NCBI GenBank assembly: GCA_028285685.1
Contig: JANQOR010000035.1
Span: 62,001 to 126,000 of the forward strand
Origin: Cyclobacteriaceae bacterium
Lineage (GTDB): Bacteria > Bacteroidota > Bacteroidia > Cytophagales > Cyclobacteriaceae
Length of the DNA stretch: 64,000 nt
Reading direction: 5' to 3'
The notes under the pieces are model-generated. The model was not told the origin of the DNA. It saw only the letters and a program-made list of their open reading frames with translations, and did no database searches. Position 1 is the first letter of the stretch; every line of letters starts with the position of its first letter. The position numbers and the translations under genes were made by a program. Below are positions 1 to 9,204 of the stretch, piece after piece.

Positions 1-2388
1 ATCAGGCAGTTGGAATCAGGATCAACTAATGAGAAAGGAGAGTTAATTGCTTCTCCTGCAAATCGTTTGAGAGAGAGCTATGATGAGGAAAAAGACCAAT
101 ACGACTTTTTTAATGTCTTAGATACCAAAGAAGAAGAGGAGACTGACGAGTTGCAAATTTTTGGTCTCGATATCTTTAGCTCATCGGATCTTACCTTTGA
201 ACCTTCACTAAATGTCGCTACCCCAGAGAATTATATCCTGGGTCCAGGTGATGAGATAATCATCGACATCTATGGCGCTTCCGAAGCAACTTATCAACAA
301 ATGGTATCACCTGACGGGAAAATTCTAATACAAGGGGTCGGCCCAATTGATTTGGCTGGGATTTCAATCGAGCAAGCCCGGACTAGACTTTTCAACAAGC
401 TATCAAATGTTTATGCTGGGCTGAAAGGTAGAAAACCAAACACTTTTATACAGGTCTCTGTTGGCAACGTAAGAACTATCAAAGTTAATGTTGTCGGAAA
501 TGTAGTTCAGCCAGGCACATATACACTTTCCTCCTTTGCAACTGTTTTCAACGCGCTTTACTTTGCCGGTGGCCCAACTGAGTCCGGATCACTTAGGGAG
601 ATCAACGTAATTCGTAATGGAGAAAAAATTGCTGTTTTTGACAGTTATAAATATCTATTTGACGGTGATGAATCCCAAAATCCAACCCTCAGAGATCAGG
701 ACGTTATCGTAGTAAGACCTTACTCCAATCGAGTTAAGTTGGCTGGAAATGTCAAACAATCGGCGATATATGAACTAAACCAAAATGAATCGTTCCAGGA
801 TTTACTTGATATTGCCGGAGGATTCAATGACCGTGCATTCAGCGAAAGCATCACCATTGACAGAGTAAATGGTTCTCAGAGAGTTGTAAAAACGATTCCT
901 TCCGTGGACTTCAGTAGTGAAATGATGTTCGACGGTGACTCTGTCTTTGTAGGGGAAATCATGAATGAGTACAAAAATCGGATTAGTATTGAAGGAGCCA
1001 TTAGAAGAGCTGGTTATTATGAGCTAACGGAGGGGTTGAAATTATCAGATCTAATTGAAATGGCCGGTGGATTGCGACAGGATGCTTATAAGAAAAGAGG
1101 CAATATTATTCGACTCAATGATGATTTCACACTCAGCAATCTGGCATTTGATTTGAATGCAGTTCTCGTAGGGTCACAAGATGTCCTTCTAAGTAGAGAT
1201 GATATCGTTCGCATTTCTTCAATTTTCGAGTTGAACGAGAATAAAACAGTAAGTCTCCAAGGTGAGGTTAGGCAGTCAGGATCATTTCCCTACATTCAGA
1301 ATATGACTGTAGAAGACCTGTTGAATTTAGCAGGTGGATTGAATACGAATGCTCATACGGCTTCTGTGGAGATTGCAAGGAGAATCGTCGACAATACTGA
1401 TCTGACAAAGACTGCCGAAATAATTACTTTCTCAATTTCGCCAGATTTGGGAATTAGTGAAGAAGCCTCAGAATTTCGACTTGAGCCATTTGACCTTGTC
1501 TTGATTAAGTCAACATCTTTTAACCAGATCCAAAAGGTTGTTAAGGTGGAAGGTGAAGTAATGTTTCCAGGTTACTACGCACTAGAAACTATTGATGACA
1601 GAATATCAGATGTGATCAGTAGAGCCGGAGGACTTACTCAGTATGGATATGCAAAGGGTGCCACCCTGATAAGAAGGACTGAGTATTTCAGAACGGAATA
1701 TGAAAAAGAAGAACTTTCTGCCCTTGTGGAAAAGAGAAGGAAAGAGCTACAGGAACAATATAAGGATGAGAATCTGGATGCAGGGGTCTCGAAGGTCGAT
1801 CTAATTAGGCAAGAATTGACTGACTATGAAAAGGAACTTACTGAAAACATCAAGAAAGCTGATGACTCTGATGTTTTGGAGTCCCGAATCTTCAGAGGGC
1901 AACAATTAAGGAAATTACTACAAAGGGATTCAATCAGTGGTTCTGGAGAGCTCATTGAGCAGCAGGGAATTGGTATTGAATTAGACAAAGTGCTGACCAG
2001 TCCCAATTCCGCAAAAGATTTAATACTTCGGGATGGCGATTTAATTAGTGTTCCTCGAGTACTTCAGACAGTTAAAACTCAAGGGGAGGTTCTATATCCC
2101 AACACATTGGGCTATCAGGATAATTTAAGTTTCAAGAGATATATATCCTTGTCCGGTGGCTTCTCCGACGAAGCAAAACCTGGGAAGTCATATATCGTCT
2201 ATGCAAATGGCAATGCGCAAAGAACGAAGAATTTCTTGTGGTTCAAGAATTTTCCACAAGTCCAACCAGGTGCAGATATAATTGTGCCAAAAAGAAAAGT
2301 ACGGAGAAAACTTAGTGTTGCCGAAGTTGTTGGTATTGCGTCCTCTCTCGCGACTATGGGATTAGTTATTGACCGATTGTCCAACTAA
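1..2388 (+). CDS. SLBB-domain polysaccharide export protein (Wza-like), 5' end outside window
   Basis: Outer-membrane export protein for a capsule or exopolysaccharide. The reading frame is open to the left edge, so the true start and signal peptide lie upstream; the TTG at position 10 is probably not the start. The visible protein has a poly-export/Wza N-terminal domain from about residue 70 (YILGPGDEIIIDIYGA). Six SLBB-type repeats follow between about residues 158 and 760, each showing a G-V/N-x-x-P/S-G-x-Y...AGG pattern. There is a charged, coiled-coil-like insert near 560-650 and a hydrophobic segment close to the C-terminus. It is longer than E. coli Wza, as is usual for multi-SLBB versions in Bacteroidota. 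It lies 12 bp upstream of the Wzz-like gene, the normal export pair at the head of such a locus. The family call is firm; the exported polymer is inferred from the neighbours. Confidence 0.9.
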   Translation: MRQLESGSTNEKGELIASPANRLRESYDEEKDQYDFFNVLDTKEEEETDELQIFGLDIFSSSDLTFEPSLNVATPENYILGPGDEIIIDIYGASEATYQQMVSPDGKILIQGVGPIDLAGISIEQARTRLFNKLSNVYAGLKGRKPNTFIQVSVGNVRTIKVNVVGNVVQPGTYTLSSFATVFNALYFAGGPTESGSLREINVIRNGEKIAVFDSYKYLFDGDESQNPTLRDQDVIVVRPYSNRVKLAGNVKQSAIYELNQNESFQDLLDIAGGFNDRAFSESITIDRVNGSQRVVKTIPSVDFSSEMMFDGDSVFVGEIMNEYKNRISIEGAIRRAGYYELTEGLKLSDLIEMAGGLRQDAYKKRGNIIRLNDDFTLSNLAFDLNAVLVGSQDVLLSRDDIVRISSIFELNENKTVSLQGEVRQSGSFPYIQNMTVEDLLNLAGGLNTNAHTASVEIARRIVDNTDLTKTAEIITFSISPDLGISEEASEFRLEPFDLVLIKSTSFNQIQKVVKVEGEVMFPGYYALETIDDRISDVISRAGGLTQYGYAKGATLIRRTEYFRTEYEKEELSALVEKRRKELQEQYKDENLDAGVSKVDLIRQELTDYEKELTENIKKADDSDVLESRIFRGQQLRKLLQRDSISGSGELIEQQGIGIELDKVLTSPNSAKDLILRDGDLISVPRVLQTVKTQGEVLYPNTLGYQDNLSFKRYISLSGGFSDEAKPGKSYIVYANGNAQRTKNFLWFKNFPQVQPGADIIVPKRKVRRKLSVAEVVGIASSLATMGLVIDRLSN

Positions 2389-2400
2389 AATATTCTACTG

Positions 2401-3504
2401 ATGAGTGATGAAGATAGAATTGATGTCAACGATCTTGTCCTGAAGATTGATAAAGATGAGAACTTAAATCTCAAATTGATTCTATCTAAGGTTTGGGACG
2501 GAAAGTTTTTCTTGTTGAAATGCGGGTTTATTTCGGCTTTGATTGGTGTCGTGGTGGCTCTTGTTAGTATCACGGAGTATAGCTCCACTTCGATACTTTT
2601 TCCTGAATACAGCGAAAGTTCGGGTGGCTCTAATTTACTTGGACAATTTGGTGGATTGGCAAGTTTTGCTGGAATTGATATTGGATCAGAAGGAGGCTTA
2701 AACCCTGAGTTGTATCCCACTATTGTTAGGAGTACACCTTTCTATATGGAACTGCTTAAAAGTAAGGTTTATTACAAAAAATTAAATGATTCCATTCCGC
2801 TCGAAACTTACATGAAAGACCATGCCCCCAAATCTTTTGGAGGTTTACTTCTCAAGTACACCATCGGGCTTCCCAGATATTTAGCATCGAAGGACAAAGT
2901 TGAAAGTACCAATATTTCGAATGAAGATCTGTTGTATTTGGATAAAGAGACAACTGATATAATCAAGTCTTTAAGGGATAGAATAGCGTGCGAAATAAGT
3001 AAAAAGTCCGGTTTGATTACAATCTATGTCGAAATGCCAGATCCACTGATTGCTGCTGGAGTGAACAAATTTACGCGGGCATACATGGAAGAATATTTGA
3101 CTGATTATAAAATAGGAAAACTAAACGATAATCTATCCTTTCTAATAGATAGGCGAGAAGAAGCCTGGATGGAGTACTCTGACGCCCAGAATGCGCTTTA
3201 TAAATTTCGCGACAATAATTTCAATATAACAACCTCCTTAGCCAGATCAAGAGAAGAACATCTTGAAGCCGAGTATACTTTGGCATTGAGTGTGCTGGAA
3301 GAATTGAACAAACAGGTAGAACAAGCCAGGATTAAAGTTAAGGAACAGACCCCGGTATTTAAAGAGCTACAACCTCCATTGATCCCAAACGAGAAATCAA
3401 AGCCAAAGCGGATGTTGACTGTGCTCATTTTTTCAGTGGTGGGAGTTTTTGGGGGCCTTGCCTACGTGTTTTTTGGACATAGTTTGACCACTTCTGAAGA
3501 TTAG
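2401..3504 (+). CDS. Wzz/GumC-like chain-length determinant protein
   Basis: Inner-membrane polysaccharide co-polymerase expected to set chain length and couple to the SLBB exporter just upstream. The 367-residue protein has a transmembrane helix at about 36-58. A Wzz periplasmic domain follows, including the family-typical PTIVRSTPFY stretch, then a long helical region at about 240-310. A second transmembrane helix lies near 338-358. No Walker A or tyrosine-rich cytoplasmic kinase tail is present, so this is the kinase-less form. The gene follows the exporter after 12 bp and is probably co-transcribed. The family assignment is strong from topology and context. Confidence 0.88.
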   Translation: MSDEDRIDVNDLVLKIDKDENLNLKLILSKVWDGKFFLLKCGFISALIGVVVALVSITEYSSTSILFPEYSESSGGSNLLGQFGGLASFAGIDIGSEGGLNPELYPTIVRSTPFYMELLKSKVYYKKLNDSIPLETYMKDHAPKSFGGLLLKYTIGLPRYLASKDKVESTNISNEDLLYLDKETTDIIKSLRDRIACEISKKSGLITIYVEMPDPLIAAGVNKFTRAYMEEYLTDYKIGKLNDNLSFLIDRREEAWMEYSDAQNALYKFRDNNFNITTSLARSREEHLEAEYTLALSVLEELNKQVEQARIKVKEQTPVFKELQPPLIPNEKSKPKRMLTVLIFSVVGVFGGLAYVFFGHSLTTSED

Positions 3505-3611
3505 GGTTTTAGTCAATAGATAGTAAGATCAGTTCGTTGTAGAGGTGCTTAAGGGTGGTCTTCAGAGGCCAATCAATTAAATGGTGGGAATCCATGCGTG
3601 GCTGTTTGTTC

Positions 3612-5210
3612 ATGATTGATATTAGTTCAACAATTAAATTTGAGGAGTTTAAGAAGGTTTGTCTTATTGCTGGGTTTTTTCTCTGCTATCATGTTTCGAA
3701 ATCTCAAGGCTTTGGAAGTAATCTAATTTCCTACGGAGCAACTCCTAATGATACGATCAACGATACGCAGGCATTTTTACAGGCGCTAAAAAATGCGGAT
3801 TCTATATTTATTCCGGAGGGAGTCTTTCTTATTGACCCGATCATTAATAAATTCAGGAGCAACCAGCTTATTGAAGGCGCCGGTAAAGGACGTACTATTT
3901 TAAGACGAAGTGATAGAAAAGGCACCTATTTGATACAACAAACAGGAAAGGCACCAATTAACAACTTCACCTTGAAAAACCTTTCTATCGAGGGATTACC
4001 AAATTATCGTCATTCACTTGTTCAATTCAAGGATTCTAAAAATTTGAATATCATAAATGTATCCTTCAAATATGCAGGTAGTACAGAAGAAGAAAATGGT
4101 AGATCAACACTTCTCAGAATTGACTGGACCACACCTGACGTCCGCAATGGAGTAACGAAAGTGATAGATTGTGACTTTGAGGCCTTCTTCTATGGGATTC
4201 ACTACAGACCATATGCTGAATCGGCAGGTGGAAACATACTAATCGAAAGTTGTGTATTCCGTGATTCTGATGTTGGTCACGCTTCCTCTGCCATTCTACT
4301 TGGAGCTCATGGGCAAGGCGAAATCAAGAATGTGACCATAGTCAATAACCGTTTTTTCGATCTGGACGATACCGCGATAATGCTTGTTGGCAGGTCCATA
4401 AATTATGAGAACATCTCGATTATCGGCAATTGGATGGAAACCTATCAAGTTGGCATTTGGCTTGATGCAAATGCTACAACACCTGCTCGAGATGTGTCCA
4501 TTAAGAACAATATCATCACGAGCGAGATTGACAAGGGAATTCACATAGAGCATGCTATCGAGGTTGAGTTGATATCAAATTACGTCTACGATTGCGGTTT
4601 CTCTGGGATTACACTTTTCGATGTTACTGGTGGAATAATCACCGGGAATAAAATTGAAAAGAATGGTCAACGTAATGTAGATCGATATACTGAAGGCCTT
4701 TTGTTGTCAAGCTTAGTTTCAAAAGGTTCAAGCAAATTGATCGTATCTGGAAACCATTTCGATTCAAATAAAGGCCATCAACTGGCAATAACAGCTTACT
4801 CTGATTCAATAGAGGTTTCAGACAATTACTTTACGTCAAACTCTAGCTCTAGCTCCATTTTTGTCCCACTGGCCTTTGAAAGGCACCAGGCAGTGGAAGT
4901 ATATAATAATTATCCACTTGAGACGATCATTTCTTATACAGATGATGAGGAAGTTAAACTAGACTTTATAAGTTTTCAATACATAAGGCTTGAAACGAGT
5001 AGTGATACGATTAATTTGAGCAAGGTGGAGACTTTACCTACAAAATCAGAAGAACATGGTCTTAGTATCGTAAACAAATCAGCTTCAGATCAAATAGTTA
5101 TTAACTATTTTGGGAAGCCTGAGAAACAGATCGTTTTGCAAATTCCATCAGGAGAGACTAAAGCATACAACATGACGCTTGCAAAAGGCCTGCAGTTTGT
5201 TCCAGAATAG
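3612..5210 (+). CDS. Secreted right-handed beta-helix protein (pectate-lyase-like fold)
   Basis: Predicted extracytoplasmic protein with a parallel beta-helix. After a signal peptide (hydrophobic core LIAGFFLCYHV), the N-terminus has a pectate-lyase superfamily motif (LISYGATPNDTINDTQAF) typical of Pfam Pectate_lyase_3. Repeated short beta units rich in N, G, I and V run from about residue 100 to 420 (for example IIGNWMET and VSGNHFDS). The frame extends upstream to a GTG at 3555 and an ATG at 3594; the ATG at 3612 was chosen because it puts the signal peptide near the N-terminus. Beta-helix proteins in capsule loci are often polysaccharide lyases, hydrolases or epimerases, but no catalytic residues can be assigned here. 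The fold is fairly certain; the enzymatic role is unknown. Confidence 0.72.
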   Translation: MIDISSTIKFEEFKKVCLIAGFFLCYHVSKSQGFGSNLISYGATPNDTINDTQAFLQALKNADSIFIPEGVFLIDPIINKFRSNQLIEGAGKGRTILRRSDRKGTYLIQQTGKAPINNFTLKNLSIEGLPNYRHSLVQFKDSKNLNIINVSFKYAGSTEEENGRSTLLRIDWTTPDVRNGVTKVIDCDFEAFFYGIHYRPYAESAGGNILIESCVFRDSDVGHASSAILLGAHGQGEIKNVTIVNNRFFDLDDTAIMLVGRSINYENISIIGNWMETYQVGIWLDANATTPARDVSIKNNIITSEIDKGIHIEHAIEVELISNYVYDCGFSGITLFDVTGGIITGNKIEKNGQRNVDRYTEGLLLSSLVSKGSSKLIVSGNHFDSNKGHQLAITAYSDSIEVSDNYFTSNSSSSSIFVPLAFERHQAVEVYNNYPLETIISYTDDEEVKLDFISFQYIRLETSSDTINLSKVETLPTKSEEHGLSIVNKSASDQIVINYFGKPEKQIVLQIPSGETKAYNMTLAKGLQFVPE

Positions 5211-5359
5211 TCAGAAGAGAATTTGACGGCTTAGAGATTAGCTTATAAGCAATGACGGAATGTCTCTGAAGTTTTTAGATCAAGGGAAATTTTGGCAGAT
5301 TACGACTACAAACAGCAATGAGCTCGGAAGGCACATAGTTATGTACTGCAATATCTAAG

Positions 5360-8300
5360 CTATTTTTTAATGACTTTTACGGCCTTAGGTTCACCGTGAC
5401 CAGTTAGTATTTTCAGCAGGTAAATCCCCTTCGGGAATTCAGAGACTTTGATGGTACGTTTGTTTGGCTCATTGTAAACAGTTTTTCCAGAAAGAGTCAA
5501 TATTTGGACTGTATAGTTACCTCGAACCTTTTTAATATTGATATGATTTGTGGCCGGATTCGGAAAAACATCAATGTCTTCTATGTCTCCTAAGCTAAGA
5601 GGGATTTGATTAACGGTTACAGCCCAATTCTGTTTGGTAGAAGCGTCTTCTGCAGTCACAGTATAAACAACCGGACTTGAAAAGTCCTGTGCAACGCCGC
5701 TTGAGGGAGAAACTATTGCTCCCTCATCGACTGTAATTATAGGTGTTAGACTTGTCACATCTGCATCTGACGTAACTTCAATAGACACTCTATGGTTTTC
5801 ATTGTCTAATGATGAAATAGTTTGTTCTGGAAAGTTGAAGGTGAGAATGTCCGTTGCTGAGCTTGCTCCAATCAAATTTCTGAATACCGAAATGTTAGAG
5901 GAACCCGAATTGTCCACAACAAGATCGACTTTTCCATTTCCATCTAGATCACCAATTGAAATTGAGGAAGGTCTTGTTCCTGTCTCATAATCCACCTTTG
6001 GTGCAAATCCAATTGCGCCAACTTGAGAACTTGTGTTTTTCAGTAAGGAAATCGTGTTGCTACTATAATTTGCAATCGCTAAGTCAGTTTTTCCGTCTCC
6101 ATCCAGATCGCTCATCGATACATGTGTTGGATAGTTGCCTGTTGGAAAGTCTAATCTTGTCTCAAAGCTGATGACATCTGGATCACCAGTATTTCTGAAA
6201 ATGGACACTGTGTTGCTCTTTCGGTTAGAAACAGCCAAATCAGGATTCTCGTCTCCATCTAAGTCTCCAATAGCTACATAAGAAGGTTCTAATCCTGTTG
6301 GGTAGCTCGTGCTTTCTGAATAGTCTGTTGCTCCGGCCCCAGAGCTTACGTTTGTCAGAATAGAAACTGTATTGTTCCTCCTATCTGTCACTGCAAGATC
6401 GGCTTTGCCATCGCCATTCAGATCTCCAATCGTTACGGATTGTGTATATCCCCCTACCGTATACTCGGAATTCCCAATAAAACTCGTTGCTCCGTTGCCT
6501 TCAGTGGAATTTCTTGTATTTCTTAGGGTTGAGACCTTACTGCCAAATGTGTTGACCCAAGCTAGGTCCGACCTTCCATCTCCATCTAAATCGCCCATAG
6601 ATACGGAAAGTGGAAATGCGCCGGTTAGGTAATCTCTTTCATATTTTAGGCCAATTGCTCCTTCATCTGAACTAACGTTTCTTAAGATCGACACCGATGA
6701 GTTAATTTCATTACTATTAAGATTAATTATGGCCATGTCAAGCTTTCCATCGCCGTCCAAGTCTCCTAATGAAATGGATCCAGGATTTCGACCTGTTGCA
6801 AAGTCAAGCTTGTCTGCTAATCTGATCATCCCTGACGTTTCACTAGTATTTCTGAGAACAGATACTGAATGACTACTATAGTTTACCGCCACTATGTCAT
6901 TTTTTCCATCCCCATCAAAATCACCAATTGCAGTATGAGTAGGATGATTCCCTGTCCCAAAAATTGTTTGATTGGAAAAAGAACTTTGATCAATCACACC
7001 CCCGCTTTCAAAAGTCACCTCAAATGGAACTGATGAGTATGCTGTCACACCATTTACAGTTACAGTTATGGGCTGGTACGAAGCCCCCTGAGGCACCACA
7101 ATTTCAAGACTGGTTGGCGTAGCTTCTAGTACTTCAGCCTTAACACCACCAAAAAAGACAATGTTGTCCGATGGATTAATTCCGAAATTTGAACCAGATA
7201 TAGTAACCAACTCTCCGATTGGTCCGCGTGTAGGTTCTAAAGACGTAATGCTAGGAATAGCAGGGGCAGGCACAATCGTTACAGTCCAATCCTGTTTAGT
7301 GACTCCATCGTTTGCAGTTACGGTATAGGTAGTAGGTTCTGTAAAATCGTTTGGGGTACTGCCACTAGTCTGTTGAATACCATTCACAGAGGCTGTCGCT
7401 CCAGGGGATAATGTGAATGTTGAGATCAGTGAAGTTAAATCGGTTCCATTTTCAACCTCAATAGTTACCTGTCCATTTCCAATGAAGTACAATTCGTTCT
7501 GGCTTGGCACAGAAAAGGAAATGATATCAGAAGCCAAGGCATTTCTATAAACTACTAGCACATTGCCAACACCCGCTGTAAGTAGGTCGTTTTTTCCATC
7601 ACCATCCATATCAGATATGGACAGGAGTGGCCCTGTTCCTAGGTTTATCTCGTTTGAGAAACTTACAGTTTCTTCATTACTTGTATTTTTAAAAACAGAT
7701 GAACCAACAGCTAAATCAACTTTTGCGTCTCCGTCTAAATCGCCCACTAATACCGGTCTCGATGACCCTCCTTGGTAGCTCACTCCGCTATTAAAACTTA
7801 TCGATCCTGCTTCAGCGCTTGTGTTTTTAAATACTGTAAAAGCGGTTTCCCCTCCGTTGGAAACAACAAGGTCCAACTTTTCATCTCGGTCAATATCACC
7901 AATTGAGACAAAAAGGGGCGATGTGCCTGCTAGCAGAGACTGTTTTTCTTGAAAGGTGACCTGTCCGTTTGTACTTGTATTCCTGAAAACTGACAAGGTG
8001 TTGCTGCCCCTATTGGCAACAACTAGCTCTGGCTTTCTATCACCATCCAAATCACTTATCGCCACGGAGTTGGGCCACGAGTCTGTAACAAAGTTTTTCT
8101 GTGCGGCGAAACTAATCGTACCATCCTCTGAGCTGATATTTCTAAAAACTGTGACTGTGGCATTACTACCCCGAGTGACTGCAATATCGTCTTTCCCATC
8201 TCCATCAAGGTCATGGATTGCAACCGATGTTGGATGAATTATTCCCTGACCAAAGGTTAAGTTTGCTTCTTCTGCAAAGCTAATTGCTCCTATTTCGCTG

Positions 8301-8953
8301 GTTGTATTTCTGAGAATTGATACACTATGACCAAAGTGATTTGCAACTGCGATATCCTTTTTCCCATCACCATCCAAATCGCCCAATGCAGCAGACATTG
8401 GAGACGTTCCTGTCGAAAAGTCTTTCTTTTGAGCATAAAAGCTTTTTGCTCCTACACACATGTTTCGTAGTACTGATACTTTGTGCTTAAATTGATCTAG
8501 AACAGCTATATCAGGTTTTCCATCTCCATCCAAATCACCAACCACGACTTTGCTAGCTCCAAGTCCAATAAAACGAGCATCGCCTGGCATGAATGAGTCA
8601 GCGCTGATGGGTACTCCCCCTTCGAAAGTGACGGCAAACGGCGAATCCGAGTGCGCAATTAAGTTATCAACAAGAACGGTAATAGGTTCATAGGAAGCGC
8701 CAGAAGGAACAGAAACAGTCAGTTCAGAAGCTGTTGCTGCGGTTACTGTTGCTCTTGTGGCACCAAAAAAAACAACATTATTAGCTGGATCATTGTCAAA
8801 GCCTGCACCAGATATTATCACAGTTGTGCCTATAGGACCACTTTCTGGACTGAATGCAGTGATACTCGGTTGAGTTAGGCCGTCTATGTAGCCCAACATC
8901 AGAAAACAGGCTAGAACTATTCTCTTAAGTATCTGAGGGAGTTCCCGTGTCAT
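5360..8953 (-). CDS. Large T9SS-secreted protein with two IPT/TIG domains and two arrays of seven FG-GAP repeats
   Basis: A roughly 1197-residue exported protein, likely anchored at the cell surface by type IX secretion. Order from the N-terminus: signal peptide; IPT/TIG domain (SPESGPIGTTVIISGAGF); seven FG-GAP/VCBS units with calcium-loop motifs such as DLDGDGKPDIA; a beta domain ending TYTVTANDGVTKQDWTVTI; a second IPT domain (EPTRGPIGELVTISGSNF); seven more FG-GAP units; a second copy of the beta domain; and a C-terminal type A sorting domain (VFPNPATNHINI ... GIYLLKI). The two halves look like an internal duplication. An in-frame TTG at 8974 exists, but the ATG at 8953 gives the better signal peptide, and the TTG overlaps a likely -7 promoter box. 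A role in adhesion or ligand binding is inferred. Confidence 0.85.
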   Translation of the reverse strand: MTRELPQILKRIVLACFLMLGYIDGLTQPSITAFSPESGPIGTTVIISGAGFDNDPANNVVFFGATRATVTAATASELTVSVPSGASYEPITVLVDNLIAHSDSPFAVTFEGGVPISADSFMPGDARFIGLGASKVVVGDLDGDGKPDIAVLDQFKHKVSVLRNMCVGAKSFYAQKKDFSTGTSPMSAALGDLDGDGKKDIAVANHFGHSVSILRNTTSEIGAISFAEEANLTFGQGIIHPTSVAIHDLDGDGKDDIAVTRGSNATVTVFRNISSEDGTISFAAQKNFVTDSWPNSVAISDLDGDRKPELVVANRGSNTLSVFRNTSTNGQVTFQEKQSLLAGTSPLFVSIGDIDRDEKLDLVVSNGGETAFTVFKNTSAEAGSISFNSGVSYQGGSSRPVLVGDLDGDAKVDLAVGSSVFKNTSNEETVSFSNEINLGTGPLLSISDMDGDGKNDLLTAGVGNVLVVYRNALASDIISFSVPSQNELYFIGNGQVTIEVENGTDLTSLISTFTLSPGATASVNGIQQTSGSTPNDFTEPTTYTVTANDGVTKQDWTVTIVPAPAIPSITSLEPTRGPIGELVTISGSNFGINPSDNIVFFGGVKAEVLEATPTSLEIVVPQGASYQPITVTVNGVTAYSSVPFEVTFESGGVIDQSSFSNQTIFGTGNHPTHTAIGDFDGDGKNDIVAVNYSSHSVSVLRNTSETSGMIRLADKLDFATGRNPGSISLGDLDGDGKLDMAIINLNSNEINSSVSILRNVSSDEGAIGLKYERDYLTGAFPLSVSMGDLDGDGRSDLAWVNTFGSKVSTLRNTRNSTEGNGATSFIGNSEYTVGGYTQSVTIGDLNGDGKADLAVTDRRNNTVSILTNVSSGAGATDYSESTSYPTGLEPSYVAIGDLDGDENPDLAVSNRKSNTVSIFRNTGDPDVISFETRLDFPTGNYPTHVSMSDLDGDGKTDLAIANYSSNTISLLKNTSSQVGAIGFAPKVDYETGTRPSSISIGDLDGNGKVDLVVDNSGSSNISVFRNLIGASSATDILTFNFPEQTISSLDNENHRVSIEVTSDADVTSLTPIITVDEGAIVSPSSGVAQDFSSPVVYTVTAEDASTKQNWAVTVNQIPLSLGDIEDIDVFPNPATNHINIKKVRGNYTVQILTLSGKTVYNEPNKRTIKVSEFPKGIYLLKILTGHGEPKAVKVIKK

Positions 8954-8971
8954 TGTGGTATTGATATGTGA

Positions 8972-8988
8972 CAAAGTTAGGCCTAACT
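8972..8988 (-). promoter_or_regulatory. Candidate -7 box with overlapping 14-bp palindrome
   Basis: Read on the minus strand, TAACTTTG (8979-8972) matches the Bacteroidota -7 consensus TAnnTTTG exactly. It lies 19 bp upstream of the ATG at 8953. A perfect palindrome, AGTTAGGCCTAACT (8975-8988), overlaps it and could be an operator. No good TTTG -33 element is present at the expected spacing. This is an inference from sequence only. Confidence 0.35.
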
Positions 8989-9204
8989 GGTTCTTTCTGG
9001 TTAAGGTGGTTGTAAATTATCTAGCGCTAAATTAAAAGAGGATGGCAAAGGCAATTGATCCTTTGTTTGTCTAAATTTGCATTTTTTTAATAAATGGCGA
9101 CTACAGTCATTTAATGTTCATCAATTAAGCTATTGATTAGTCTATCTCAATTTGGTTTTAGCACAATATGCCTCTCCAGTAAGAGCTCATTTTTTTTCGG
9201 ATAA

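Noticed and set aside
5241-5250. GCTTATAAGC as a terminator after the beta-helix gene
   Set aside because: The palindrome has no loop and no T-run follows.
7563-8237. Plus-strand open frames inside the FG-GAP gene
   Set aside because: They are shadows of the repetitive minus-strand coding sequence.
9072-9079. TAAATTTG as a promoter for the Wzy-like gene
   Set aside because: The -7 match is perfect but no TTTG lies 19-21 bp upstream and the start codon is 125 bp away; too weak to list.
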